Source: Sarcodiotheca gaudichaudii | Taxonomy: Eukaryota; Rhodophyta; Florideophyceae; Gigartinales; Solieriaceae | Length of the DNA stretch: 64,000 bases | Direction of reading: 5' to 3' | Assembly: GCA_032355985.1 (NCBI GenBank) | Contig: JAUKVZ010000001.1 | Span: 558,001 to 622,000, forward strand | Shown: positions 8,404 through 16,482 of the stretch, one piece after another | How the letters are laid out: the number at the start of each line of letters is the position of its first letter | How positions within the stretch are numbered: the stretch's first letter is position 1 | Notes under the pieces: generated by a model | Told to the model about the DNA's origin: nothing | What the model saw: only the letters and a program-made list of their open reading frames with translations | The model's database searches: none | Program-made: the position numbers and the translations under genes

Positions 8404-10422
8404 TTAGCCGGTCGCGTGCTCTGGCTCGTTTGATCGCGTGTCGATATGCCGACCTTCAAAGCCGTCGCCGGGGAACTGCTTGATTGCGCTCTGGTCGAGT
8501 GTCTTTCCGGCGCCTCTCGCCACCGGTGATTTCTCAGGAATCGCAAAGTCGCTGTTGGGCAGCGTGTCGTTGTACGCCAGCGCAGCCGTCGCGGATATGC
8601 GCATGCTCTCGTCAGCGTTGTCGGTCAGCGCCGCGAAGCTGGCTCGCGTCTCGACGTCTGCAATGTCGAGGAAGTGCAGCGCCGCCGTGCGATCACGCTC
8701 GAACTCAGGGCCGTCCTCGCCGGATCGAATCTGACGATCCAGCTTGGAAAGCACACAGGCCGAGGCATGCAGCCACATGGCCGCATCGGCAAGACGCGCC
8801 TGGATCGCCTGACGATCGAGGATCTTCTCCTCATGCGTCTTGCTGGCGAGCTTGAACTGATGACTGAACTCGCGCACCAGCGAAGCGAAACGCTCCGCCT
8901 GATGATCCAGCGAGCCGTGAACCTTCGTGATGCGCGGCAGCGGGCGGCGAAGGCCCAGGAAGAGCTCCGTCGCGAGCGGAATGGCGCGGCTCATGACAAC
9001 GCGATTGGTCATGCCCTTGCCGATACGCGCGAGATTCTCGCCGACCGTCTGATCACGATCCCAGCCCACGGCGTCCTGCACGGAGAGCATCTGCTCAGCG
9101 AGTTGCTTGCCGCCGTAGGCGAAGATGAAGGACTGCATCACCTCATTGGCGCCTTCGACAATGATGTTGATGCGGCTGTCGCGGAACGCGCGCTCAACCT
9201 CGTTCTCGGTCATGTACGACTCGCCGCCCATGATCTGGACGGCGTCATTGATCACGCGCCAGCCCATCTCAGAGCAGAAGACCTTGCATGTCGCAGTCTC
9301 GACCATGATGTCATCATCGTGGCGATCGAGCATGCCCGTCGTCATGTAGAGCATTGCGTCCATTGCGTACGAGAGCGCTGACATATGCGCGATACGCTTG
9401 CGGACGAGTTCAAATGCTGAAAGCGGGCGGCCGAACTGGTATCGCGTCTGTGACCACTTGATCGCCTGATCCATGCAGCGCGACGCGGAGCCGACCATGC
9501 CGGCCGAAAGCGTGCAGCGGCCATAGTTCAGACAGGTCAAGGCGACCTTCAGGCCCTTGCCTTCCTTGTGCAGCAGATTGAATTTCGGAACGCGGACATC
9601 CTTGAAGCGGATGCGCGCCTGCCATGTGCCGCGGATGCCGCACTTGCTTCGGTTCTTCTGATAGATCTCGACGCCGGGAAGATCAGGTGTGCACACGAGC
9701 GCCGAGACGCCGATTTCCTTGTCTTCGCCCGTCTCGGGATCCTTGACGAACTGGCGTGCCATCACGGTGAACAGGCTGCTGATGGCGCCCGATGTGGCCC
9801 ACTTCTTCTCGCCGTTGAGAATGTAGTACTCGCCATCCTCACTCAGGCGGCAGTTGGTCTCTTGCCCGCCCGCATCACAGCCGACGTTCGGCTCCGAAAG
9901 GCAGAACGCAGAGACCCAGTCCTTGGCGAGGTGCGGCAGCCAGAGCTGCTTCTGCTCCTCGGTTCCGAAGAGCATGACGGCCTTGCAGCCGATGGACTGA
10001 TGCGCAGAGACGAGCACGGCCGTTGAGCCGCAGCTTTCACCGATACGCGAGAGCACGCGGTTGTAGCTGGTGATGCCGAGCCCGAGACCGCCGTGTTCGC
10101 GCGGGATCGTCATGCCCAGGACACCGATCTCAAAGAGCCGGTCGATCACCCATCGCGGGATCTCCTGCTCCTGGTCGATCTGAATCGCCGGATGATCGTT
10201 TCGCAGATACTCATCGAGTTCGGCGAGCAACTGATCGCAGCGCGCCGTCTCTTCGGCGTCGATCACGGGATAGGGGAATACGAGATCCTCTCGCACGTGA
10301 CCCCAGAAGAGATTCTTGATGAATCCCATTTCTGTCGGCTCGGGGCCGAGCATCTTCTCGGCGTCGGCGATCATCTGACGATCGGCCTCGGATATTCCCT
10401 TGAGTTTCTTCAGATCTGCCAT
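8404..10422 (-). CDS. Acyl-CoA dehydrogenase, long form (candidate isovaleryl-CoA dehydrogenase step)
   Basis: This is a FAD-dependent acyl-CoA dehydrogenase. Residues about 80-470 hold the classical fold: IPREHGGLGLG, the FAD-side motif AFCLSEPNVGCDAGG, YYILNGEKKWATSG, and the segment VEGANEV whose glutamate matches the catalytic base region of the VLCAD/isovaleryl branch. At 672 residues it is about 280 longer than ordinary dehydrogenases, with an extra helical C-terminal domain and an N-terminal extension, like the very-long-chain and ACAD9 type. In this cluster it is the only candidate for oxidising isovaleryl-CoA to 3-methylcrotonyl-CoA, but the long form usually handles longer acyl chains, so substrate is uncertain. 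Confidence 0.88.
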   Translation of the reverse strand: MADLKKLKGISEADRQMIADAEKMLGPEPTEMGFIKNLFWGHVREDLVFPYPVIDAEETARCDQLLAELDEYLRNDHPAIQIDQEQEIPRWVIDRLFEIGVLGMTIPREHGGLGLGITSYNRVLSRIGESCGSTAVLVSAHQSIGCKAVMLFGTEEQKQLWLPHLAKDWVSAFCLSEPNVGCDAGGQETNCRLSEDGEYYILNGEKKWATSGAISSLFTVMARQFVKDPETGEDKEIGVSALVCTPDLPGVEIYQKNRSKCGIRGTWQARIRFKDVRVPKFNLLHKEGKGLKVALTCLNYGRCTLSAGMVGSASRCMDQAIKWSQTRYQFGRPLSAFELVRKRIAHMSALSYAMDAMLYMTTGMLDRHDDDIMVETATCKVFCSEMGWRVINDAVQIMGGESYMTENEVERAFRDSRINIIVEGANEVMQSFIFAYGGKQLAEQMLSVQDAVGWDRDQTVGENLARIGKGMTNRVVMSRAIPLATELFLGLRRPLPRITKVHGSLDHQAERFASLVREFSHQFKLASKTHEEKILDRQAIQARLADAAMWLHASACVLSKLDRQIRSGEDGPEFERDRTAALHFLDIADVETRASFAALTDNADESMRISATAALAYNDTLPNSDFAIPEKSPVARGAGKTLDQSAIKQFPGDGFEGRHIDTRSNEPEHATG

Positions 10423-10495
10423 GGTCGGTCCTGAAATCTTCCCTTCCGGTCAATCCTCGCCAGTGTTTCGCCACAGCGAGGTGAACTAATTTGGT

Positions 10496-11380
10496 TTATG
10501 ACTTTGCCGCGCTCCGGGAGAGGAACGCCTGAACGCGAGAGCGGCCTTCGTCGCTGTTTCGCAAGCGGATCAGGCTGGCGCGCTCCAGATCGAGGGCCGC
10601 ATTCCATCCGGATTCAAGCCCCGCTTCCACACATGCAAACACCGCGTCCGCCGCGGCCGTCTGCTTCACGTTCGCTCGCGCACCGGCGAGTCCTGCCGCA
10701 GCCTTGTCTCGAATGTCACCCTGCGCGATATGCAGCGGTTCGCCTGCGATCGGGCGGGCTGGCTTGGGCTTCGCGGCCAACTCGACTGCAGACGCGAGCA
10801 ATTCCGCCGGTGTGTCGTACAGCCCCGACAGCAGTCCGGTCTTCAATGCTTCATCCGGTGTGAACGTCCTGCCTTCACAGGTCATGGCAATCGCCTGCGC
10901 CGCATCCATCCGTGCGGGCAGAAGATTCGTGCCGCCCCAGCCGGGGCAGATGGCAAGGCCGCATTCGGGCAGCCCGATTTGATAGGGCCGATCCTCGGCG
11001 CCCGGGCGCAGACCAATGAGATGATCGCAATGCATGGCGATTTCGAGACCGCCGCCCAGCGCGGCGCCGTCGATCACGGCGACACTGGCACAGGGCAATG
11101 CGGCGATTCGCCCGTAGACCTTCTGTCCGAATTTCAGGTACTCATCGAGTTGGGCGTCATCGAGATCGTCGATCTCCGCCAGATCCGCGCCGGCCACAAA
11201 GACGCGCGTGTCGCTGGTCAGAACGAGGCCGCCGATGTCGTCGCCAATCTCGTCAAGCGTGGCATCGATGCTGCGAAGCAGATCCCAGTCGAGCACGATG
11301 ACCTTGCGATCCGGCTGCTCGAGGCGCAGGTTCACCACTCCGTGGTCGCCGCGCTCGTATGGCAGTCGCCGGTGTTCCAT
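10496..11380 (-). CDS. Enoyl-CoA hydratase/isomerase family protein 1
   Basis: This is a crotonase-fold protein. I choose the ATG at 11380 because GGAG lies six bases before it and the protein then begins where homology should (MEHRRLPYERGDHGVVNLRL); the open frame runs on to 11494 but that part looks non-coding. The resulting 294 residues carry the oxyanion-hole and first catalytic glutamate segment ALGGGLEIAMHCD and the second glutamate in GLPECGLAICPGWGGT. Both catalytic glutamates of classical hydratases are therefore kept. The 73 bases to the acyl-CoA dehydrogenase start suggest one transcript. Its exact substrate among short enoyl-CoAs cannot be told. Confidence 0.85.
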   Translation of the reverse strand: MEHRRLPYERGDHGVVNLRLEQPDRKVIVLDWDLLRSIDATLDEIGDDIGGLVLTSDTRVFVAGADLAEIDDLDDAQLDEYLKFGQKVYGRIAALPCASVAVIDGAALGGGLEIAMHCDHLIGLRPGAEDRPYQIGLPECGLAICPGWGGTNLLPARMDAAQAIAMTCEGRTFTPDEALKTGLLSGLYDTPAELLASAVELAAKPKPARPIAGEPLHIAQGDIRDKAAAGLAGARANVKQTAAADAVFACVEAGLESGWNAALDLERASLIRLRNSDEGRSRVQAFLSRSAAKS

Positions 11381-11538
11381 ACCTGCTCCAAGCCGAAACC
11401 GCAGATGCGGCCGGGGGGTCGTTTCACGCGTCCGAGGTGGGGGTCGGACAGGGCAGCTTCGTGGCTTCCGAGGCTCCGAAGCCGTGGTTCCCACCGGAGG
11501 GCCTCAGGCGACATCCCTGGCGGGCCCGTCCGGATCTC

Positions 11539-11544
11539 AGTATA
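11539..11544 (-). promoter_or_regulatory. Possible internal -10 element
   Basis: The 228-base gap 11381-11608 is the only sizeable break inside the catabolic gene run. On the minus strand it contains TATACT at 11539-11544, about 160 bases before the start of the next gene. I could not find a convincing -35 box at the normal distance, so this is only a weak hint of an internal promoter. The rest of the gap shows no gene; a short A/T dyad (GAAAA and TTTTC flanking a G-run) lies near 11595-11611, just after the upstream gene ends. Confidence 0.2.
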
Positions 11545-11608
11545 GGGACTTTGGAAGCTCCCCGTGACGGCTTACGCTCCGGATACGTCGGTCCGAAAAA
11601 GGGGGTTT

Positions 11609-12361
11609 TCAGGACGCCTCGTAGATCCTTCGCAGGTTCTCCTGGGCCTCCTGACCGGAGGCCACATCCGCCGAAATCGCGGCCCCTTTGAGCACATTCT
11701 GCTCCAGATCTGAGGGTTGCAGCTCATTCAGCCAGCCTCGCGTCGCCCGAAGAGCGGTGGGGCCGGCCGAGGCGATCCGTTGGGCGAGCGCGTCCGTGGC
11801 CTCGTCGATCTCCTCCAGCGAATCCGTCACCTGCGTGACCAGCCCGAGTTCGAAGGCGCGAGAGCCGGGCATGACGCCGCCTTGAAGGAGAATCTGCCGA
11901 GCCCTTCCGGCGCCGGCTCGCAGAATGAGCCATGGCGCCACGACTGCCGGGCAGACTCCGAGATCGACTTCGGGATACCCGATCTTTGCATCGACGTGTG
12001 TGATCGCGAAATCACAGACACACATCAGGCCGCAGCCGCCGCCGATGGCGGCGCGATTGACGCGAGCGATGGTGGCGCACGGAAGATTGCGAAGCTTGAT
12101 GGTCAGCTCAGCGATGGATGTCAGCAAACGCTTCGGATTGGCGGGGTCTTCGAGAAGCTCCTTGAGATCCATGCCGGCGCAAAAGGCTCTGCCTTCGCCT
12201 GTGATGATGCAGACATTGACGTCGTCTCGTTGAGCGAGTTCATCAAGTCGCGTGTGCAGCGCTTCAAGCAACTCCAGGCAGAGGGCGTTGCGCGCATCGG
12301 GGCGGTTCAGGCGAAGCGTCGCCATACGTCCATCAACTTCGAGTGTCGCAAGGTCACTCAC
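11609..12361 (-). CDS. Enoyl-CoA hydratase family protein 2, LiuC-like (candidate methylglutaconyl-CoA hydratase)
   Basis: The open frame extends upstream to 12475, but that part overlaps the preceding gene. The GTG at 12361, one base after the preceding TGA and behind a GGAAAGG sequence, gives a 250-residue protein of normal crotonase length. It has the oxyanion segment AAIGGGCGLMCVCDFAI, where the first classical glutamate is glycine, and keeps the second glutamate in YPEVDLGVCPAVVAPWLI. That pattern, with PAV..P after the second glutamate, is like the LiuC-type 3-methylglutaconyl-CoA hydratases of bacterial leucine degradation. In this cluster it is the best candidate for hydrating 3-methylglutaconyl-CoA to HMG-CoA. 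Confidence 0.82.
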   Translation of the reverse strand: MSDLATLEVDGRMATLRLNRPDARNALCLELLEALHTRLDELAQRDDVNVCIITGEGRAFCAGMDLKELLEDPANPKRLLTSIAELTIKLRNLPCATIARVNRAAIGGGCGLMCVCDFAITHVDAKIGYPEVDLGVCPAVVAPWLILRAGAGRARQILLQGGVMPGSRAFELGLVTQVTDSLEEIDEATDALAQRIASAGPTALRATRGWLNELQPSDLEQNVLKGAAISADVASGQEAQENLRRIYEAS

Positions 12362-12362
12362 G

Positions 12363-13121
12363 TCAGCGGCCTTTCCAGATCTTGGCAAGCAGTTCGCGTT
12401 CTTCATCGCCACCGGCGATGGCCAGAGACGCTTCGAGAGAGCCATCCAGTGCCTGTGTGTCCAGTGAGCCATCAAGCTCGTTGAGCCAGCGCTTCGTCGA
12501 CGCCATGGCGTGTCGAGGCTTGGCCGCCATCTCCTTTGCGAGCGTCATCGCGCGCGGGAGGACGTCCGGCGCCTCTTGAAGGCATTCATGGGCGAGCCCG
12601 ATTCGAAGCGCTTCTGCGCCTGAGATCAGCGAGGGATCGAGCAGGCGTTCGCGGCAGTGGGCGTGTCCGACGGACAGCCTGAGCAGAGCGGCGCTGACGG
12701 CCGGGCTGACGCCGAGAGGAAGCACCGGATATCCAAGTTTTGCGTTCTGATTCGTCACGACGAAGTCTGCGCCGCACAGCAAGGCGCACCCGCCGGCGAT
12801 CGCTGCGCCCTGCGCCGCCATGATGACTGGAATCGGCAGTCTTCGAAGCGCGCGCGTCGTCTCGCTGAGTCGCGTCAGCAGCGCTGGCAGCAGCAGGGGA
12901 TCATCCTTGCACAGCGAAAGGTCGAAGCCGGCGCAGAAGATGTCGCCTTCGCCGCCGAGCACCAGCGCTCGCGGATGATCCGGTTCCTCATGCACGTGAT
13001 CAGCGCATTCGCGAATGTTTTCGAGCATGTCTGGCGTCAGCGCATTGCGCTTTTCGCGCCGATCGAGCATGATGACGGCGATTGACCCGCCTTCGCAGTC
13101 GTGATGTTCAAGCCGAATCAT
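12363..13121 (-). CDS. Crotonase-fold protein 3, both catalytic glutamates replaced
   Basis: I place the start at the ATG at 13121, seven bases after the HMG-CoA lyase stop; the frame extends further upstream but only as antisense to that gene. The 252 residues begin MIRLEHHDCEGGS and carry the crotonase fold, including GEGDIFCAGFDLSL and the oxyanion segment AAIAGGCALLCGADFVV. At the positions of the two catalytic glutamates it has alanine (GGCALL) and valine (YPVLPLG). It is therefore unlikely to be a normal hydratase; an isomerase, thioesterase-like or structural role is possible. It is tightly packed between mvaB and crotonase 2, so it should be co-expressed with the leucine pathway. Confidence 0.82.
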   Translation of the reverse strand: MIRLEHHDCEGGSIAVIMLDRREKRNALTPDMLENIRECADHVHEEPDHPRALVLGGEGDIFCAGFDLSLCKDDPLLLPALLTRLSETTRALRRLPIPVIMAAQGAAIAGGCALLCGADFVVTNQNAKLGYPVLPLGVSPAVSAALLRLSVGHAHCRERLLDPSLISGAEALRIGLAHECLQEAPDVLPRAMTLAKEMAAKPRHAMASTKRWLNELDGSLDTQALDGSLEASLAIAGGDEERELLAKIWKGR

Positions 13122-13128
13122 GGGAGCG

Positions 13129-14055
13129 CTACGATACCTGCTGGGCGCGTGCCTGCGCGACGATCTGCGTTGCGAAATCGGATGCATCCTGAAGCTTCGA
13201 TGGATCAGCGCCGCACGTGAATCCTTCATCGAGAATGGTCTTGACAAGGATGGAGGTCGCGACATTTCCGGGCGCCGGCTTGTCCTTCGTGCCGGCGTAC
13301 GGGCAGCCGCCGATGCCGGCGACGGATGCATCAAACCTTCGCACGCCAAGATGCAACGCGGCGCGGATGCAGTCGGCAGCTCGTCCATGCGTGTCATGCA
13401 GGTGCAGCACCAGGCGATCGTGCCAGGAAGAGCCCTCGAACGCACGAAACAACGCTTCGACCGATTCGGGGGTCGCGGCGCCGATGGTGTCGCCCAGATC
13501 AAGTTCGACGAGGCTGGCGCCGCCGCCGTGGCCCCCGACCAGACCTTCAAGTTGATCCGCAACTGCTCGCACCGCTTCCGGGGCGATCAAGCCTTCGTAT
13601 GGGCATGCGAACGCGCAGGAGATGTACAGCCGGATCGGAACCTGGCGCTCCAGTGCGCCGGGAACGAACGCACGAAACCGTTCGATCGACTCGGCGATCG
13701 TCGCATTCGTGTTCTTCTGGTTGAACGTCTCCGACGCGGCCGTGAATACGGCCATCTTGAATGACGCCCCGCGTTCGAGGAAGGACTCGAAGCGTTCATA
13801 GCCACGAGCGTTCGGTACGAGAACTGAATACACGGGGGGCGGGGATGCATCAGCAAGCGACTCGGCGACTTCCTCAGCGTCAGCCAATTGGGGCACCCAT
13901 TTCGGAGAGACGAAACTTGTCGCCTCGATCTCGTCGACGCCTGACGCCGCCAGCAGTCCGATGAGCCGCAGCTTGTCAGCAGTTGAGATCACTCCCGACT
14001 CGTTCTGCAGGCCGTCGCGGGGGGCGACATCCGTGATGTAGACATAGCTGGTCAT
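13129..14055 (-). CDS. mvaB: Hydroxymethylglutaryl-CoA lyase
   Basis: This enzyme cleaves HMG-CoA to acetoacetate and acetyl-CoA, the last step of leucine breakdown. The 308-residue TIM-barrel protein opens with ITDVAPRDGLQNE, the metal and substrate motif of the family, continues with ATSFVSPKWVPQLADAEEV, and carries the lyase signature SVAGIGGCPYA with its catalytic cysteine. HLHDTHGRA supplies metal-binding histidines. The length matches bacterial HMG-CoA lyases. It appears to be the first gene of the main leucine run; 170 bases separate it from the divergent zinc-ribbon gene, leaving room for promoters. Confidence 0.93.
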   Translation of the reverse strand: MTSYVYITDVAPRDGLQNESGVISTADKLRLIGLLAASGVDEIEATSFVSPKWVPQLADAEEVAESLADASPPPVYSVLVPNARGYERFESFLERGASFKMAVFTAASETFNQKNTNATIAESIERFRAFVPGALERQVPIRLYISCAFACPYEGLIAPEAVRAVADQLEGLVGGHGGGASLVELDLGDTIGAATPESVEALFRAFEGSSWHDRLVLHLHDTHGRAADCIRAALHLGVRRFDASVAGIGGCPYAGTKDKPAPGNVATSILVKTILDEGFTCGADPSKLQDASDFATQIVAQARAQQVS

Positions 14056-14083
14056 GGTGGAGGCATCTTAGAGAGGAGGCGGC

Positions 14084-14116
14084 GCCGCAGATCCGATCGA
14101 CTGCGGATCCTGCGGC
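14084..14116. other. Inverted repeat between divergent genes
   Basis: The arms GCCGCAG-ATCCG and CGGATC-CTGCGGC pair over about 12 base pairs with one bulged base and a short loop. The repeat lies 29 bases before the mvaB start, in the gap shared with the divergent zinc-ribbon gene. It could be an operator for a dimeric regulator or a hairpin in the mvaB leader. No T-run follows, so a terminator is unlikely. Confidence 0.3.
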
Positions 14117-14225
14117 CTGTGACGATTGCGCGGGTCCGGGATTCGTCCCTCCAGGATCATCGCCGGATTCCCAGCTCCCAGCGGCCGATCCAACGACGTC
14201 CCCGGTCGTGTCGAAAGGTGATCTC

Positions 14226-14738
14226 ATGCGCTGTCCCGAATGCCAGTCCTCCCTCGCTGAAGTCAACTATGAAGGCGTCTGCGTCTATGCCTGTGACGCG
14301 TGCGGCGGTGAATTCGTCGGCGCCGAGGAGCTGACGCACATCGTCGAGTCCCGGGAGAAGCGATTTGATTCGGACATGCTTGCCGAACTTGCCGGATGTG
14401 AGCCTGTGTTCGGCGTGCCGGTCGACGCGGCGGAGCGGCAGTTGAACTGCCCCGCGTGCGACAATCCCATGCTCGTCGTCAACTACGCAGGTGACAGCGA
14501 TGTGCTCGTCGACAAATGCGGCGCGTGCGGCGGCGTGTGGCTTGATCAGGAGGAGCTTGAAAAGGTTCAGATCCTGATGGAGCAGTGGCAGGACGCCGCG
14601 CCGGGGCGGCTGCAGCAGATCGCGGGCGAACTTGAGATGGCGCGCCGTCAGGCGGCCCGGAAGACCGAACATGCGTTTGAAGGGTCGCGTTTCAGCTTCG
14701 TCAACGCGCTGATCAATCGCGTGCTTGACGCTGCGTAA
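14226..14738 (+). CDS. Double zinc-ribbon protein (zf-TFIIB type)
   Basis: The ATG at 14226 gives 170 residues and follows AAGGTG at about seven bases; an in-frame GTG lies six codons upstream. Two zinc ribbons are visible: residues 2-30 with RCPECQSSL and ACDACGGEFV, and residues about 77-110 with NCPACDNPM and KCGACGGVWLDQEELE. This pattern, ending in GG.W/F and an acidic helix, is the zf-TFIIB-like family found in many bacteria, whose role is not known. The C-terminal third is helical and charged. It is the only plus-strand gene within the leucine block and converges on the carboxylase gene with 11 bases between stops. Confidence 0.8.
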   Translation: MRCPECQSSLAEVNYEGVCVYACDACGGEFVGAEELTHIVESREKRFDSDMLAELAGCEPVFGVPVDAAERQLNCPACDNPMLVVNYAGDSDVLVDKCGACGGVWLDQEELEKVQILMEQWQDAAPGRLQQIAGELEMARRQAARKTEHAFEGSRFSFVNALINRVLDAA

Positions 14739-14749
14739 TCGCCTTTTCG

Positions 14750-16420
14750 TCAGACCTGCAAGACGCCCGTTCTGAACTCACGATCCTTCGGCCAGTCGCG
14801 CGTCATCGAAAGCGCGGCGGTCAGCTCTGCGCGCGTGTCGTGCGGCTGAATGATGCGATCCACCCATCCTCGAGCGGCGCCGTGGCGGATGTCCTGCTGC
14901 TCGTTGTAGCCCGCTTCGATAGCCGCCAGAATCTGCTGGTGGGTTTCGGGATCGATTTCCTCACCCTTCTTCCGCCTGCTCGCCTCTTCGATCGTCGCAA
15001 GCACGCCCGTCGCCTGCTTGGCGCCCATGACGGCGCACTTGGCGCTGGGCCAGGCGTAGGTGAGGAAGGGATCGAAGGCGCGCCCGCACATGGCGTAGTT
15101 CCCGGCGCCGTAGCTTCCACCGACGATCAGCGAGATCTTCGGCACGATGCAGTTGCTCATCGCGTTGACCATCTTCGCTCCGGCGCGAATGATCCCGGCC
15201 TGCTCGCTGTCGCGGCCGACCATGAACCCGGTCGTGTCATGCAGGAAGATGATGGGCAGTCGCCGCTGGTTGCAGTCCATGATGAACCGCGCGGCCTTGT
15301 CGGCTGAGTCGTCGTAGATGACCGCCGGCATGTTGATGGCGCTGGAAGGCCCGGCCTTGCCGCCGGGCATTTTCTTCTGCGTGACTTTGCGCTGATTGGC
15401 GACGATGGCGCAGGGCCAGCCGCCGATGCGGGCGTAGGCGCAGACGAGCGCTTTGCCGAAATCAGCCTTGTATTCATTCCATGTGTCCGCATCGACGATT
15501 GTCTCGAGGATGCTGACGACGTCGTACTGCTCGGTGGGCCCCATGCCGAAGAGCGTGTACACCTCAGACTCTTTCCGGGCCGGTGGAGCCGACTGGTACG
15601 GAGGATCGCCGACATTCTCGACGGACTCCTGCGCTTCCATAAGCGACCGAAGCCGCGTGATGCAGGCGTCATCATCCTTCTCGTGGAAATCGATTGTGCC
15701 GGAGATCTCCGCATGCATCGAAGCGCCGCCGAGATCCTCGTTGTCGACATCCTGTCCGATGGCGGCTTTCACAAGCGCGGGTCCGGCGAGATACAGGCCG
15801 CTGCCTTCGGTCATGAGCAGCGTGTCGCACAGCACGGGGAGGTAGCCGCCTCCGGCGACGCAGAATCCCATGATCGCAGCGATTTGCGGAATGCCCGCGG
15901 CGCTGATCACCGCGTTATTCCGGAAGATCCGCCCGAAATCATCCGTGTCAGGAAACACATCCTCCTGCAGGGGCAGAAAAACACCGGCTGAGTCCACGAG
16001 ATAGATCAGGGGCAGGCGCGCCATCTCTGCGATCATCTGGGCGCGAATGATCTTCTTGCATGTCATCGGGAAAAATGCGCCGGCCTTCACCGTCGCATCG
16101 TTGGCGATGATCATCGACCGTTTGCCGGAGACGACGCCGACGCCCGTGATGACGCCCGCGCCGGGAGCGCCGCCGAACTCGTTGTACATGTCGTACGCGG
16201 ACCAGAGCCCGAGTTCGGTGAACCCATCCGGCCCATCTTTCTGGTCAACCATCGCTTCGACGCGCTCGCGCGCGGTCTTGCGGCCCTTGGCGTGCTGTCG
16301 ATCGATCGCCTTGGCGCCGCCGCCGAGCCGCAACTTCTTCTCAATCTGCTGATACGTCTCATTGAGCTCGCGCAGAGCATTGATGGCGGCCGGTTTCGAA
16401 GTTGGGGAAGACGTAGTCAT
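14750..16420 (-). CDS. Acyl-CoA carboxylase carboxyltransferase subunit (methylcrotonoyl-CoA carboxylase beta type)
   Basis: I take the ATG at 16420, with GGAG eight bases before it; the frame extends to 16480 but without support. The 556-residue protein is a carboxyltransferase with two crotonase-like halves: the N half has the biotin-side region GAGVITGVGVVSGKRSMIIAND and YLVDSAGVFLPLQ, and the C half has KKMPGGKAGPSSAINM, FLHDTTGFMVG and GGSYGAGNYAMCGRAF. The HAEISGTIDFHEKDD segment is typical of methylcrotonoyl-CoA carboxylase beta subunits. In leucine breakdown it would carboxylate 3-methylcrotonyl-CoA. The matching biotin carboxylase/biotin carrier subunit is not in the window. Confidence 0.88.
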   Translation of the reverse strand: MTTSSPTSKPAAINALRELNETYQQIEKKLRLGGGAKAIDRQHAKGRKTARERVEAMVDQKDGPDGFTELGLWSAYDMYNEFGGAPGAGVITGVGVVSGKRSMIIANDATVKAGAFFPMTCKKIIRAQMIAEMARLPLIYLVDSAGVFLPLQEDVFPDTDDFGRIFRNNAVISAAGIPQIAAIMGFCVAGGGYLPVLCDTLLMTEGSGLYLAGPALVKAAIGQDVDNEDLGGASMHAEISGTIDFHEKDDDACITRLRSLMEAQESVENVGDPPYQSAPPARKESEVYTLFGMGPTEQYDVVSILETIVDADTWNEYKADFGKALVCAYARIGGWPCAIVANQRKVTQKKMPGGKAGPSSAINMPAVIYDDSADKAARFIMDCNQRRLPIIFLHDTTGFMVGRDSEQAGIIRAGAKMVNAMSNCIVPKISLIVGGSYGAGNYAMCGRAFDPFLTYAWPSAKCAVMGAKQATGVLATIEEASRRKKGEEIDPETHQQILAAIEAGYNEQQDIRHGAARGWVDRIIQPHDTRAELTAALSMTRDWPKDREFRTGVLQV

Positions 16421-16482
16421 GAAACTCCAGCGGGATGGCATTCCTCGGACATGCGCCCCGTGGGCGCGTCGAAAGGCCAAGT

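Noticed and set aside
12363-13562. A 399-residue version of crotonase 3
   Set aside because: The first 147 codons are antisense to HMG-CoA lyase and have no crotonase features; the ATG at 13121 is the sensible start.
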